Of a stretch of DNA of 64,000 nucleotides, positions 25,216 to 40,348 are shown one piece after another. The stretch's first letter is position 1. The number at the start of each line of letters is the position of its first letter. The notes beneath the pieces are model-generated. The model ran no database searches. It worked only from the letters and a program-made list of their open reading frames with translations, and was not told the DNA's origin. The DNA lies in NCBI GenBank assembly GCA_028023455.1, contig JAQFVV010012396.1, positions 24,075,330-24,139,329 of the forward strand. Reading direction: 5' to 3'. Position numbers and translations under genes: made by a program. Source of the stretch: Epiperipatus broadwayi. Taxonomy: Eukaryota; Onychophora; Udeonychophora; Euonychophora; Peripatidae.

Positions 25216-25849
25216 AATTTTATTCAAATCTGAATAATCTTCAAAGCCTATTAATATATTAAAATAATTTGCAAGTTCTAATTAAACTTCAATGGAATGT
25301 CTGTGAAGATTATTAATATGGGACTCTGAATACTGCTTTCCTGGGTGATTTTAAACTTTCTATTTTCACATTAACATATAACTTACATATGTTTTATTCA
25401 TTAAGAACATTACAATCTGAAAACATACATTTTCTGTTAATGATCAGCATGTAACACAATTCTGATATATCCTCATTTGGATGCCCACATGAACTTTTAT
25501 TTACCTTTAGCTCTTTTCTCAAACAAAGAATTCATAATTTTGTATTTTCTCTTAATTTTACAACATTATGGGCTCTCACTTATTTTTTCTCCACAACCAA
25601 ATTTACCCTCAGCGTATTTATCTTTCAATTATTTATCAATTCTCCATTAAAGTACCCCATTTCAGTTTTGAAATGTTGTTAGGTGTGATGAAAAGCTTTT
25701 TGTACATCCTTACAAAAATTTTTCTTTGCTTCATCACAACGAAAATGTTCTATATTTAATGTTTCATTGTGTTAAATAACTATTCCTGCCACTTTGTCTG
25801 ATATATCATCAATATTCACAACATTATTTTATTTATAATGACTTTCATA
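25216..25849. other. AT-rich non-coding sequence
   Basis: The RTE homology fades here. A 63-codon frame at 25568-25759 is open but shows no recognisable domain or coding bias. Confidence 0.4.
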
Positions 25850-26150
25850 TCATTTGTGATTCCAATAATTTGAGCCATTGAAGTAAGGTATATGTCCACT
25901 TTTTAAATTGTCTCTTTATCTGTTTTTTTCTAATGTCATAAATTCAACAATATGTCATTCAATATTATACAATTCTTCTTTTAATTCATGCAATGTTCCT
26001 TTATCTGACAGTGATAAGTAGTTGTAAGTATTGTGATGATAAGAATTATCACTCCATGTAACAAAATCTAGAACACAGGCAAAATACATTAATGATCGAA
26101 TCTGTATGCTGGGATCCAGAATCCGGCCAACATTCAATCCTTTCACCTCT
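25850..26150 (-). pseudogene. Decayed reading frame, unknown
   Basis: A minus-strand frame opens at 26146 (MKGLNVGRILDPSIQIRS...) for 63 codons to TGA at 25955. It continues in the same frame through two further stops to NLKSGHIPYFNGSNYWNHK (about 25850). The residue mix (aromatic, charged and hydrophobic in normal proportion) looks more like protein than the I/Y/L strings typical of this DNA. I do not recognise the family. It could be part of an unrecognised transposable element. Confidence 0.3.
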
Positions 26151-26389
26151 GCTCAATGATCTAATACCCTATGGATGACATTTCTCAACTTACACAGACA
26201 CTTTTAACCACAGTCTGGCAGTCACCCAGGGTGGAATAAGAGATTCATAAATTAACTAACTTAACAGTGATTTGGCCAGATATACACACATATGACTAAG
26301 TGAATGGCTAATATATCAATGATTATTTATGAAATATAATAGAATGATCTACATATAGATAAATTGAGTATGTGTGGTGGTTGTGTGCT

Positions 26390-27880
26390 CTTTATTCATT
26401 GTTTCAATTTGTTAATTTTTGAGGTTGAGTTTAAACCCTTACATTAATTGCTGCTATTTTTGCTTTCAATGGGATTATATGAGGTGGATATGGTTATGCT
26501 TGTGGTTTGTTGTATTGTTATTGCTTGTTCTTGTGCATTTTCATAGCTCAGTTTCATCTTTTCATCAGTAGTATCAGTTGAGTCAATGTTTTCTCCTGGA
26601 TTAAGCTCTCCTGTTTTCATTTTCTTAGTTTTCTTGTTTTTCTTTGGTGGTTGTCCTGGTCATCTTTTGGACACTGACATTGCTCACATTATTTGAAGTA
26701 GACATGGATTAATTGCTTCTATTATATTGGTTAATGTGTTGTTTTTTATTCTTGGTATGTTTTCTGGCTGTATTTGATTACTTTTGTTGTTGTTGCTAGT
26801 GTTTGTTTTTTTGCTTACATTTGTTTCTCTATCACTCTCAATGATTGTATTCACTTCTTTTGAAGGATGGTCTGCTGATATTTTTTTCTACAACATCTTG
26901 GATATTTGCTTCTTGCTTATGTTTTTGATTGACAGATCTAGATATTCATGTTTGTATTTGCATTTTTGTCAATAGTGTTTTCCAGTTGCTGTTGTTGTGT
27001 GGGTTTTTGTTGGTGTTTGTCTCATCATTAGCTTGGAATGTTTCCATTGTATTATTTTATGTTAGATTGTATTAGTTTGGCTTTGTGTGGTTTGTATTAT
27101 ATTGCAGTTTGTTTCTAGATGTTTCTGTTTTCCACATGAATAACATTGTGGCTTTAGTCTTCTTATGTAGAGTGAGAGTATTGCATCCTGGTCAATAATT
27201 TGTGTTGATATGTTTTCTGGGTTTACACTCTCATCTAATTTTATTTTAAATTCAAAGCTATTGCTATATACTGACACATGTGTGTCTTTTAGATATATTT
27301 GTTTTAAATATATTGCTTTACCAAATGGCTGCATCATATTTTTAAAATCCTTTATGCTATGCCCAAAGTAAGCGATTTGATGATCCTCATGTTGTAGTTT
27401 TGTATGTTTTTATCTACCATTATTAAGGCATAATTTTCTAGCATTTTGATCTGTATTTGGAATCTGGCTTTTTGATATTTGTCAAAAAATTCTATTGCCA
27501 GCTATCATGAGTTAGGGTGGTCTCCAATGCTTACTACTGTGTCCCATATTCCATTTGTGATTATTGCTTCATATAATAACTCTCTGGGGAATTTATATAG
27601 TGCCAGGTTTTTGTCTGTTGCTGCTATTACTATTGATTTTTCCAAGAAAAAATTTTAAAAAGTGTTTTTTGGGAATTGTGCTGTTAAAATTATTATTAAT
27701 CATTTGCAATTCTTGCTGAGTCCAAATCACTGATGGGGGTTGTAGGTTGTTCTCATTTCTAAGGCTCAGTGTGTCAATATCTTTTTGATTTGCTCTTCTT
27801 AATCGATTTTTCTGTGTTATGTTTGAGTCATTTTCTGCATTGTTTGTTTGTCCATTCAACTTTCCAGCATTTGCATATGT
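26390..27880 (-). pseudogene. LINE ORF1/gag fragment with intact CCHC zinc knuckle
   Basis: Minus strand. 27593-27859 gives an N-terminal piece (88 residues, polar, ending near RQKPGTI). After a frameshift come the blocks WDTVVSIGDHPNS and YALIMVDKN (about 27430-27550), then from 27337 MMQPFGKA, a 60-residue segment, and CYSCGKQKHLETNC: a CX2CX4HX4C nucleic-acid-binding knuckle (27125-27166). An S/T/N/Q-rich tail with several stops runs to about 26390. Same order and same key words as 17.3-18.8 kb, where the knuckle has lost its first Cys. No reverse transcriptase follows. The knuckle region is the best-kept part of this family in the window. Confidence 0.65.
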
Positions 27881-30298
27881 TTTGGCAGTATTGTTTATCT
27901 TTATGTTATTGAGAGCTATTTGGTGCTATTTGGCTCACTGCTTTTTTGCATTGATGTGAGCTTTTTTTTTTCTGGCATTCGATTGTTTCTTTTGTAAATT
28001 AACTTATTTTATATTATGAAAGGAAACTTAATTTTCTCACTTGTGATTGCTAACCTCTTGATATCTATTACTTTTATTATAAAGTTGGTATTCTTTTTTG
28101 ATATTTTTTTACTGTTTGCAATTAGAGCCATATATGATGTCTTGTTTTTATTGACACAGCAGGACTGCAGATATGAATTGAAAATTATAATAGAAAGTGG
28201 TTTTGGAAATTTCCTTCATAGGAGAAACCTATATTAAAGGTTATAAATAATTTTGATTGTTAAATAATTCTTCTAGTACACTTATCAAATGCTTTTATTA
28301 AAATAAAATGCCTTTTAAGCTAGATGTATATACCATTAATTTCTACTTAATATTTTATAATTTACAGAATAGGCAGAAAATAAATAAAATTATTTTATTA
28401 TGTTAAAATTGGTAATATTAACAACTTAAACAGTTTCATTATTTATGAATGAATGAACTATTAATGTTAGAGTCCACAAAAATATTTTCACTGTAGTTTT
28501 TAGTATTAAATGTCACAAATTACCTCAAATTCATGGGAAAAACTGTATATGATTTTACCTAACTGTAGTGGGATTGCTATGATTATTAAATAAAATAATA
28601 TTATCTGCCAATATAATCTCAGTTTACATTAATTACAAATTAGTAATATTGTGAAGTTTAAAAGAACTATAGAATTTTTATTGAATAGTTGAATTATGCC
28701 TTAAAATTAAATAATTATATACCACAATAATATTTTAAATCAACATTCATATTCAGCATTGCATTTTTTTCCAGTCTAAAAGTGTTAAAAGTTTTTAAAA
28801 AAAGAGATCATAATTAGTTAATGACTTTGGTAATTCCCCTATGATTAGTAATGATTGAGTAATAAATATTTACTTGAAAAATTCAGAATGTTGTAATTCT
28901 AATAAAACACATTGAAGATGGATATTTAGGAATGTTTGTAATAAATAAAATTTATAATGATGATATTACGAAAGATAATCTTCCAAGCTAGCTATGTATT
29001 TGAAGTTAAAACTGGAAGTTGATGCCTCTTGATAATTCAATTGGTGAATGCACTGAAGGGGAGAAATAGATTAATCACTACATTTACAGAGAAAAAATTC
29101 ATTGAGAAATATAATGTAATTATGATATTATTAAAAAGCAAAGAATATCACGAGGCATTCAAAATAATTCTGCAGTTTAAATGATTACATTCAAGTTTTT
29201 ATTTTTATCACAGAAGAAATATGAAGAAATCTTATTTAATAATATTCTATTTTTTTATTTTATGGTGCATTTTATTATAATCTCATGTGTATTTAATATT
29301 TGTAAGTATTCAGCAATCAACTGCTCATAAAATAATGGGGATCCGAAATAATGATTATATTTAGGTATATTTTTATGTTAAAAACTGATCACAAAGAAGG
29401 TAAAATCATTTTAGATAAATATTTAAATTTTAGTATATCTTTTTTTTTTTTGGTTGTTTGGTTAGTAAAACTGCTATTATTTAATAATCTTAGAAAATAA
29501 AACTCAATTTTGAGTGAATCTAGGCATAATTCATATTTTATTATGTATTATACTATGCACTTAGTTACTACTTATCACTATTACCCATAAGAATTGATTT
29601 CATGTTGATAATTACTATTTTAATTTCCACATATTAATTGATGATTATATTCTGTTTTATTGGTGTTCACACTTATAATATAAACATTATTTATTGTGAG
29701 ATTTTATTGTTGCAGTATTAGATAATCATGACATGATGTATTGTTATGTTTGTTGTTTATTTTTATAACCATGTCATCTCATGTCAAACAAACTTTTTTT
29801 CCCTGTGTGAAAGTGTTAGATCATAACAGTGGGTGAATCACATAGATACCCATGGACTTTTGAGCTAATTAAGGCCTATACTTTTACACAAATTTTTGTG
29901 TATTTTCTTAAATAAGAAATTAACTGCTCCTTTTTCCCATATCCCTATATGTGTTCCAAATAGTTGCACCAAAGATCCTTAGTTATAGAATGACCACGGT
30001 CTAAATTATTTACTTACTTATCTGCTTTGGTTCATCACTGTTATGGATATATTTCATATGACATTAAATTTTATTCCATTAATTTGTGATGATTTAATAT
30101 TTAGTGACAATAAAATCATCCTTGGAAAGATATTAATTAGATCTGTGAACTGTGTCAGCATCAGGCAAATGGTAATACCAGATAGTAATGTTGATGTTAA
30201 GTATTGGTTTATAATACTATTGTTGTCTCAAAGTGATATCAAATGTACATACTATATTTATTATTTGCTATATTTAGTTAACTAATAGTAAACTAGCC
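27881..30298. other. AT-rich non-coding sequence
   Basis: No gene recognised. Open frames at 28016-28237 and 30043-30285 are short, hydrophobic and AT-driven. Confidence 0.5.
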
Positions 30299-30614
30299 GC
30301 GACATGAAGAATTATAATCGTTTAATCATTAAATTAATTAGGTTGTTAAATCAAAAACATATTTTAAAATCTACATTAAAAAAAAAAAAAAACAATTTAA
30401 CAAAAAAAAAATACGAAAAGCATTAATGTGAAGAATAGTTAAAATGCGTGTTTAAATCAAATTGAGTGTGTTTGCACGTGCATATTCTGCATAATTTATT
30501 TTAATACATTGTACAGGCTTACACCTGCATATTCGAATTCAGACTTTCACACGACCGATAATTCTCAGTGCCATCTTATATTGCTGACTCACTTGATCAC
30601 ACACATGTTGAAAA

Positions 30615-30683
30615 GATAAATAATCATCAATATACGTATTTCGTGCTAAACCAGCACTCATCAGTTGGTTTAAATTACCATCT
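30615..30683 (-). ncRNA. Hammerhead ribozyme motif B2, intact
   Basis: Minus strand: CTGATGA, a perfect 5-bp stem II (GTGCT/AGCAC closing GGTTT), GAAA, minimal stem III (AU/AU closing ACGU), then UA; predicted cleavage between 30631 and 30630. Stem I pairs CAA with TTG beside the core and TAAT/ATTA plus GAT/ATC outside internal loops. This is the best-formed hammerhead in the window. Confidence 0.82.
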
Positions 30684-30735
30684 CCACACATACATACAAT
30701 TTGTACTCAGCTTTATATTTAAATAACCAATCTTT

Positions 30736-30790
30736 ATACTTTAATGAGTGCTGGTTTAGCACGAAATACGTGTATTGGTGATTATTTATC
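30736..30790 (+). ncRNA. Hammerhead motif B3, core mutated
   Basis: The mirror copy keeps stem II (GTGCT/AGCAC), GAAA and the GUA site, but the core reads TTAATGA instead of CTGATGA, changing C3 and G5. Both are required, so it should be inactive although the hairpins are intact. Confidence 0.7.
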
Positions 30791-30819
30791 TTTTCAACAT
30801 GTGTGTGATCAGGTGAGTC

Positions 30820-30880
30820 AGCAATATAAGATGGCAATGAGAGTTGTAGGTCGTGGGAAAGTCTGAGTTCGAACCCCGCA
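30820..30880 (+). promoter_or_regulatory. tRNA-like B box in family B
   Basis: GAGTTCGAACCCCGC (30865-30879) matches the RNA polymerase III B box (GGTTCGANNCC) closely. A less certain A-box-like GATGGCAATGAGAG lies about 35 bases upstream. The other family B copies keep degenerate versions (for example GTATTCAAATCCCC at 54580). A pol III promoter combined with a hammerhead is known from the schistosome Sm-alpha repeat; the parallel is inference. Confidence 0.45.
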
Positions 30881-31124
30881 TATATTACATATAAAAATGC
30901 AGGTGTAAGCCTGTACAATATATTAAAATAGATTATGCAGAATATGCACGTGCAAACATACACTCAATTTGATTTAAACACGCATTTTAACTATTCTTCA
31001 CATTAATGGTTTTCGTTTTTTTTGTTAAATTGTTTTTTTTTTTTTAATGTAGATTTTAAAATATGTTTTTGATTTAATAACCTAATTAATTTAATGATTA
31101 AACGATTATAATTTTTCATGTCGC

Positions 31125-31746
31125 ACCTCTAATACCACAGTACCTGGAAAAGTTTTATAATAGGATATTAGGAAACCATATGTAGAGTTTACAGTCATAC
31201 TGATTTATTTAAGGTAGATTTGAGTTATATTACCAGTCCCATATCTTATATAATAGACTTAGGAAACTACATAATTTTTTTAATATAATAAAATAAGCAT
31301 AATTATTGATGTCTTAAAATGATCATGAAGTAAGTATACCTGCGTAAAGATATCGATCGCTTCAATACTTAATATCGATATATTAGATATTGTAAGATTA
31401 ATTATGATTTTATTTTATATATAAGTATTAAATAGATGTATATATGTTAATATCATAAAATGTGTATTCTGTTTTTCTATCATTTTGTTGGAAAGGTTTC
31501 ATCTAGGAGAAAATATGTATAAAAACATTAAGTTTGCTGTCCAAGATAAATTAAGGCCGCAGGGTACTGCAGTAATACCGTTGGGTGATAATTGTTGATC
31601 ATTACTGATAATAAATTGTCATAATTTGTTACTCTTCTACCATCTTACATTTAATACTCTTTTGTAAAATAAAATAAAAATATTTAAAGTTCAACACCGT
31701 AATAATTGTTCGAAAAAAAATAATTAGAATATTAGTTGATAGTCCA
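31125..31746. other. AT-rich non-coding sequence
   Basis: No gene or repeat family recognised. Confidence 0.5.
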
Positions 31747-31747
31747 G

Positions 31748-31830
31748 AGAATTTTTTTTTTTTATCATATCGGGAAGCGAACCCGGACCAGCTGCACTAA
31801 CCACTACACCACCAACGCTTGACGAGTCCT
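31748..31830 (-). mobile_element. tRNA-like SINE with A-tail
   Basis: On the minus strand TGGTGTAGTGGTTAGTGC is a clear A box and GGGTTCGCTTCCC a clear B box, followed by GATATGATA and a run of 12 A. Only about 10 bases separate the two boxes, so the anticodon arm is missing and this cannot be a working tRNA. It is a short tRNA-derived SINE or retropseudogene. The 3' half matches the copy at 56.7 kb. Confidence 0.65.
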
Positions 31831-34757
<2,927 letters not shown>

Positions 34758-34845
34758 TATCTCCACCATAAATCTTCAATATGTTGTCACACCTTTACAT
34801 TTAGAGGTTGATTTGATGACATATTGAATATTTGTGGTGAAGATA
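34758..34845. repeat. Imperfect hairpin
   Basis: TATCTCCACCATAAATCTTC and the segment ending GGTGAAGATA are inverted, with arms of about 38 bases around a short ACCTTTACATTTAG loop. It could be a small MITE or part of the larger inverted set that follows. Confidence 0.5.
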
Positions 34846-34899
34846 ATCTTGAACTGTTACCATGTGATATATTGAAATACTATAATGTGTAAAAATAAC

Positions 34900-35765
34900 T
34901 TAGATTTTCATATTAGAATATCTATAATTATATGTTAATAGCCAATAATCAATGAAAATAGTATACACTTTATGTGTTCAAAAAATATTTCACTTAAATG
35001 TAATATCTTGGTATTATACAATCACTGATGATCCACAGTATTTATTTACAGTTTAAGGAAAAAAAGCTCACATCATTTAATATTTTTCTTATTAACAATA
35101 AACTGTTCTGTTGGTCAGTTAGATGGTATAAATTAATGTTTTTTAATAGATATTATTGTTGAAACATTTTAATATGTAGAAATATCATATTTTCATATTA
35201 GAATAATTAATATCAGATATTAGTAGACAGTAATCAATGAAAACAGTAAACTATAAATGCTTCTTTGTAGTCAAGGGCACCTCTTAAAATGTATTTTGTT
35301 GGAGTTATATAAAGACTAATGTGTGACAATATTTTTTTACAATTTAAGTTATTATATAGTGTCTATAAAATACCAAGAAATTGCATTTAAGAAAGGTACC
35401 TTTTGATTGCATAAACTTTTTACTATTTTACTATTATTATTGATTATTATCTATTAATATTTGATCTTAATTATACTGATATAAAAATATAAGATGTTAA
35501 CACATATTAAAATATATCAACAATAAAATCGATTAAAATTATTAACTTATAACATCTAACTGACTGGAAAAACAGCCTACTATTAATTTTAAAAATGTGA
35601 ATGATCATAAACTTTCTTTCCTTAAATAATAAATAAATACTGTGGTGCTGTATTCTCTATATAACACCAAAAGAATGCATTTAAGATATACCATTTTGAA
35701 TAAAAACAGTGTTTACAGTTTACTATTTTCATTGATTGTTGTTTATTAATATATTATAATATTCC
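34900..35765. repeat. Old repeat set, two direct and two inverted units
   Basis: A word close to ATAATCAATGAAAATAGTA appears at about 34945 and 35228. Its complement, like TACTATTTTCATTGATTGTT, appears at about 35425 and 35720. Flanking words (TTTTCATATTAGAATA; AATGCATTTAAG) repeat too. The layout is a decayed foldback with duplicated arms and no coding capacity. Its right end abuts the long (TATC)n array. Confidence 0.45.
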
Positions 35766-35785
35766 AACAATAACATTTGTTAAAG

Positions 35786-36627
<842 letters not shown>

Positions 36628-37699
36628 TTCTACATTTCCTCTAATAAAATAAAATCATAGTAAAAGATTAAATAAATTTGAATTGAAAATAAAATTTTGT
36701 TACAAATAACTATTTAAAGAAGGTCTAATGAAATAATTGAATTCTTATTTTGAAATTAAAAACAAGCATGGTTTATTTTTGAAATCTTTTAATTAATGCT
36801 TCTATATATTTCACTATCTAGTTAGAAATCTTTGTAGATCATACTTTGATAAAATTCAAGAAAAGAAAAAAAAAACAGTTTTTAATTAATGTATTTTTGT
36901 CAACCCATCCTAATATAAAAAGGAGTTGATAAAAAGATTGACTAGTTTCTTGTTGTAGTTTTGGTATAGATGGTAGTGGCAGCAGTTAGTTGGCCAGCAG
37001 AGTAGTCTAAATCAGGATGGAAAATTACCATGAAGATATAAGACTGCTAGGAGAGCAAGTCCAAAAGCTGATCTATTGTACACAATGGTGAAGTTCGAAT
37101 TCACTTTGAGAAAAGTATCAACTTCAACTGTTTCATAGCTACAAATGTGTTCTAGAAAACAGCTTGCTAGCCTGAAGACTATCAATTCTTGGGCATAAAG
37201 GAAATCACTACAGTTACCTGATTATATCTGCTCTGACATAACTATAAACCAATCTTACCAAGAGCAGATTAACAAAAAAACCACAGTTTGCTCAAAAAGT
37301 AAATATACATATTCTGATGTATCTGTATTCCGAGAAGCACAGATAAACTCACACACATATATAATGGTGATTAATATATATATATATGTGTGTGTGTGTA
37401 GTGATAAAGAAATTTAAAAAAAATTTCTTTAATAAAAATGACATTGTAAAATTCATATTTTAAATTTATAGATGTTATAATTAAGAGCAACCTGTGATAA
37501 TGATATAGGGAGAACAATATTATCTTATATTGTTTGTTGAGAAAAAAAAGAGAAACATTTCAAATTTAAATTTAATGATAGTTATAATTAACCAAAAATG
37601 ATTCTGTCAAGACTGATTTTATTCAAAATGCCTTTATTATTAAAGCAGTGAAATTTATGTATACTCAAAAATGGAATGAGAGATGTTAATAATTTTATT
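36628..37699. other. Non-coding sequence with one complex patch
   Basis: 36940-37280 is less AT-rich than its surroundings and includes GAAGTTCGAATTCAC (about 37095), a possible degenerate B box, so it may be a worn SINE or transposon piece. A (TA)/(TG) run lies at 37372-37400. No gene recognised. Confidence 0.35.
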
Positions 37700-38351
37700 A
37701 TTTTGACAAATTCAAATATGTTTGGAAATTATTGTGCCACATATCTGTGGGTGTATATATCAATGTGTGTCAAATAGACATATATATATATTTATAAATT
37801 TTAACCATTTATTTACTTTATAATAATTCAAATAAGTTATGTTAATAAATTAATATATTGCAAGTCGCAAGTCTGTGTGAATATATATGTTTAAGTAAAT
37901 CTAGTATGATAAATGTATTATTAAAATATAATTTAAAAATTGTGGTCATGAATATTTATTTTATGGCAAGTCAGAAATGTTCAGGGATTATTATGCCACA
38001 TGTCTGTGACATAAATATCAATGTCTGTCATGTAGACACTTATATGTAATATTTAATCATTTATTATATTATTAAATGTCAATTCAAATAAGTTCAGAAA
38101 TTATTAAGCCACGTGTCTGTGTGCTAATTGACCGCATTTTAAGTAAACCTATTGAAACATATATGTAAATCACAATGTAATAAGTTAAATTTTTTATTTT
38201 ATGGCAAGTCAAATATATTCAGAAATTATTATGAAATGACTCTATGCATATATATCAATATGTGTCAAGTAGACACTTATAGGTAAATTGTACCATTTTT
38301 GATGATTCAAATATATTCATTTTATAGTATACCACATACCTGTGCATATAT
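37700..38351 (+). repeat. Diverged tandem array, target of the LTR element
   Basis: Words like TTCAGAAATTATT(A/G)TGCCAC, then TGTCTGTG, then ATATCAATGTGTGTCA(A/T)GTAGACA recur near 37720, 37979, 38091, 38218 and 38330. A block with AAATCACAATGT(A/G)ATAA (38170) recurs on the far side of the LTR element at 46727, showing that the array once ran through the insertion site. Confidence 0.6.
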
Positions 38352-38353
38352 AT

Positions 38354-40348
38354 TGTATCGGTCAAAATAGTATGCTCACTTAACAAGATTCAAATTCTAA
38401 GCAAAAATACCTCAAATCCGATCATGCTCGAGATATACAGGTCTGTAGCAATCCTGAATTCTAACCTATTTGCCTATTCTTAGAATCTCTGATCCAATGA
38501 ACAACAATTCTGATGACACAGTAAAATTATTTTAAATCCGTACCCAGGAGCAAAGCGGTAGAGCATAAGATCAGACTGATGATGATGATCGTGATCGGAG
38601 TAGCCCAGGAATTACATTTATTATAGTTATTTATTCACAATGTTAAGCTATTAGCTAAAGAAAATAGTTCTAAATATTAACTAGAAAATAATAATTCAAA
38701 AACAAACACAAACCAGGATTTACATGAAATTATATATATCTTTAATAAATAAAGAAAATGCATATATATGTTACAAAATTGTTTCACTCTTGGAGTGATC
38801 TTATACATTTTGAAAACTTGGGATTTGTTTTATAAAAATCCCCTTTACATCAATTATTTCATGAATATAATTTTATAGAATGTGTTATAAGTTGTGAGGG
38901 GTTGATATGCCAATTTACAAATGTTTACAGATAAATGCTGTGGATGTACAAAATAATCTACAAGATCGGAACAGATTTAGATTACAGAAAGATACACGAT
39001 AATTTAACATTAATCATTTTGACAAATAAATATAAATGTACATTCTCAATCATTTATTTACAATCTTAAAATCATTACATATGTTTGATAGGCATTGTTT
39101 GGACATAGCGTCTCTAGAATAAGTATACATAAGAAACAAACAATGTGCAATATTTACAAGAATAAATGATACAAATTGATTTACGTCTCTGGGAATCGAT
39201 AAAGCTTTTTTTTAAAGGAAAGCAGTTTTAAGATCAACATACTGAACACATTTTATGAAATGAATCATTATCTTTAACACATCATTGTGACTTACTAAGA
39301 TTAGATGGACGGATGATCAAATTCAAGAGCAAATTAATGGTACTAGCATACAATAATGAAATAAGGTTCTACATTAAAAGGTTACCTAAGGAAAACAGCA
39401 TAGAGGCATCATTAGCAATCAGCAGTCAGAAGCAATCATGCTGTATGGTCGGCCGGATGGAACATAGCAGTTAGCAGGCAGACAGTTCTTTGAGAGAAGA
39501 AGAGAAAGGTGTGAGATTCCACTACTCATGCTTCATCATGCAGGACTTGCACTGGCTTCTTAAAGTTAAGGTCTTGAAATGCTTCTGATGAAAATCTCAA
39601 CTCACTGAAGATAACTAAAAACTGAAAGTCTAAAAACACTAACTTCCTTTGTTCTGTGGTTCCTTTTATAACATTTTAATACCACCCAGAATGCAATTTC
39701 ATATACCAACCTTATCTCTGTAATCCCAAAACAACATTTAATTAGCAAAATATTTTCAATAGATAAGGCTTGAAATACCATTTTTAGCTATTTTAAATCA
39801 TTCGACAACAACTGATAAATGATTTGTTTTTGATCTTAATTGTGATTGACAATTCTGATTAAAGGCAACAAGCTGAATTTAAATCATTTGACAACAACTG
39901 ATAAACAATTTGTTTTTCGATTTTAATTAAGATTTATAAATTTTAATTATAGACAACGATCTGACTAGTGATAAAGATAATTTCAGTATTTCAAGCCTTC
40001 CCCATTTTTCTTTGTTGTTACATTCCAATAGTTTAATTAAATATTTTAAATCAAAATACATATAGATATAACAAAAAAAAATTTACAATTATATCAAGAA
40101 CATGTTTAGTTGTCAGCAATAAACATTAATACCATTATTGCTTCATTCATATATATATAAGCATCACGCACACTAATGTTTTACTTTACTAAATAGTTTT
40201 AATTTTATTAATTTCTCTAATCATTGGGCATACAGTGTGTGGGTGAATAGCATATATTTATAGCAAGGTCTGAATTGCAGACCCCTAGAAGGTTAGTATA
40301 GATGGTGAAACATGAAGCATCGATGATGATTAGACATCGATTGCTTCA
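38354..40348 (-). repeat. 3' LTR (about 2.0 kb)
   Basis: Matches 43645-46665 closely over its whole length, except that it lacks a segment of about 1.03 kb present there at 44655-45680. Its outer 5' end (minus strand) forms a hairpin: TGAAGC-ATCGATG and CATCGAT-GCTTCA (40313-40348). A duplicated stretch of about 90 bases with GACAACAACTGATAAA occurs at 39806 and 39890 in this LTR and likewise in the other. The copies differ at scattered sites, so the insertion is not recent. Confidence 0.8.
39663..39670 (-). promoter_or_regulatory. TATA box in 3' LTR
   Basis: TATAAAAG on the minus strand, followed about 25-30 bases downstream by GTTAGTGTTTTTAG, a plausible start region. It is conserved in the other LTR (45977-45984). 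Its direction agrees with the TG...CA, primer-site and polypurine orientation. Confidence 0.55.

Larger units (their letters stand above)
30299..31124. mobile_element. Family B hammerhead foldback (B2/B3), about 826 bp
   Basis: The element starts GCGACATGAA (30299) and ends TTCATGTCGC (31124). The outer inverted repeats run inward for roughly 330-380 bases with high identity, including an A/T homopolymer. A short region around 30690-30735 separates the arms. Going outward from the centre each arm has: the hammerhead, a segment ending ATCTTATATTGCTGACTC or its complement, a B-box-like GAGTTCGAACCCC (right arm), a CACGTGCATATTC-like block, and the terminal GCGACATGAA. No protein is encoded. It is the longest and best-preserved family B copy here. 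Confidence 0.8.

Noticed and set aside
31748-31830. Functional tRNA gene
   Set aside because: A and B boxes are clear but the anticodon arm is missing and the 3' end runs into poly-A.
38530-38610. tRNA-like A box (AGCGGTAGAGCATAAGATCAG) inside the LTR
   Set aside because: No B box follows at a suitable distance in either LTR copy.
38354-40348. Helitron end, because of the terminal hairpin
   Set aside because: There is no CTRR end, and the TG...CA ends, polypurine tract, TGG primer site and paired direct copies fit an LTR element much better.
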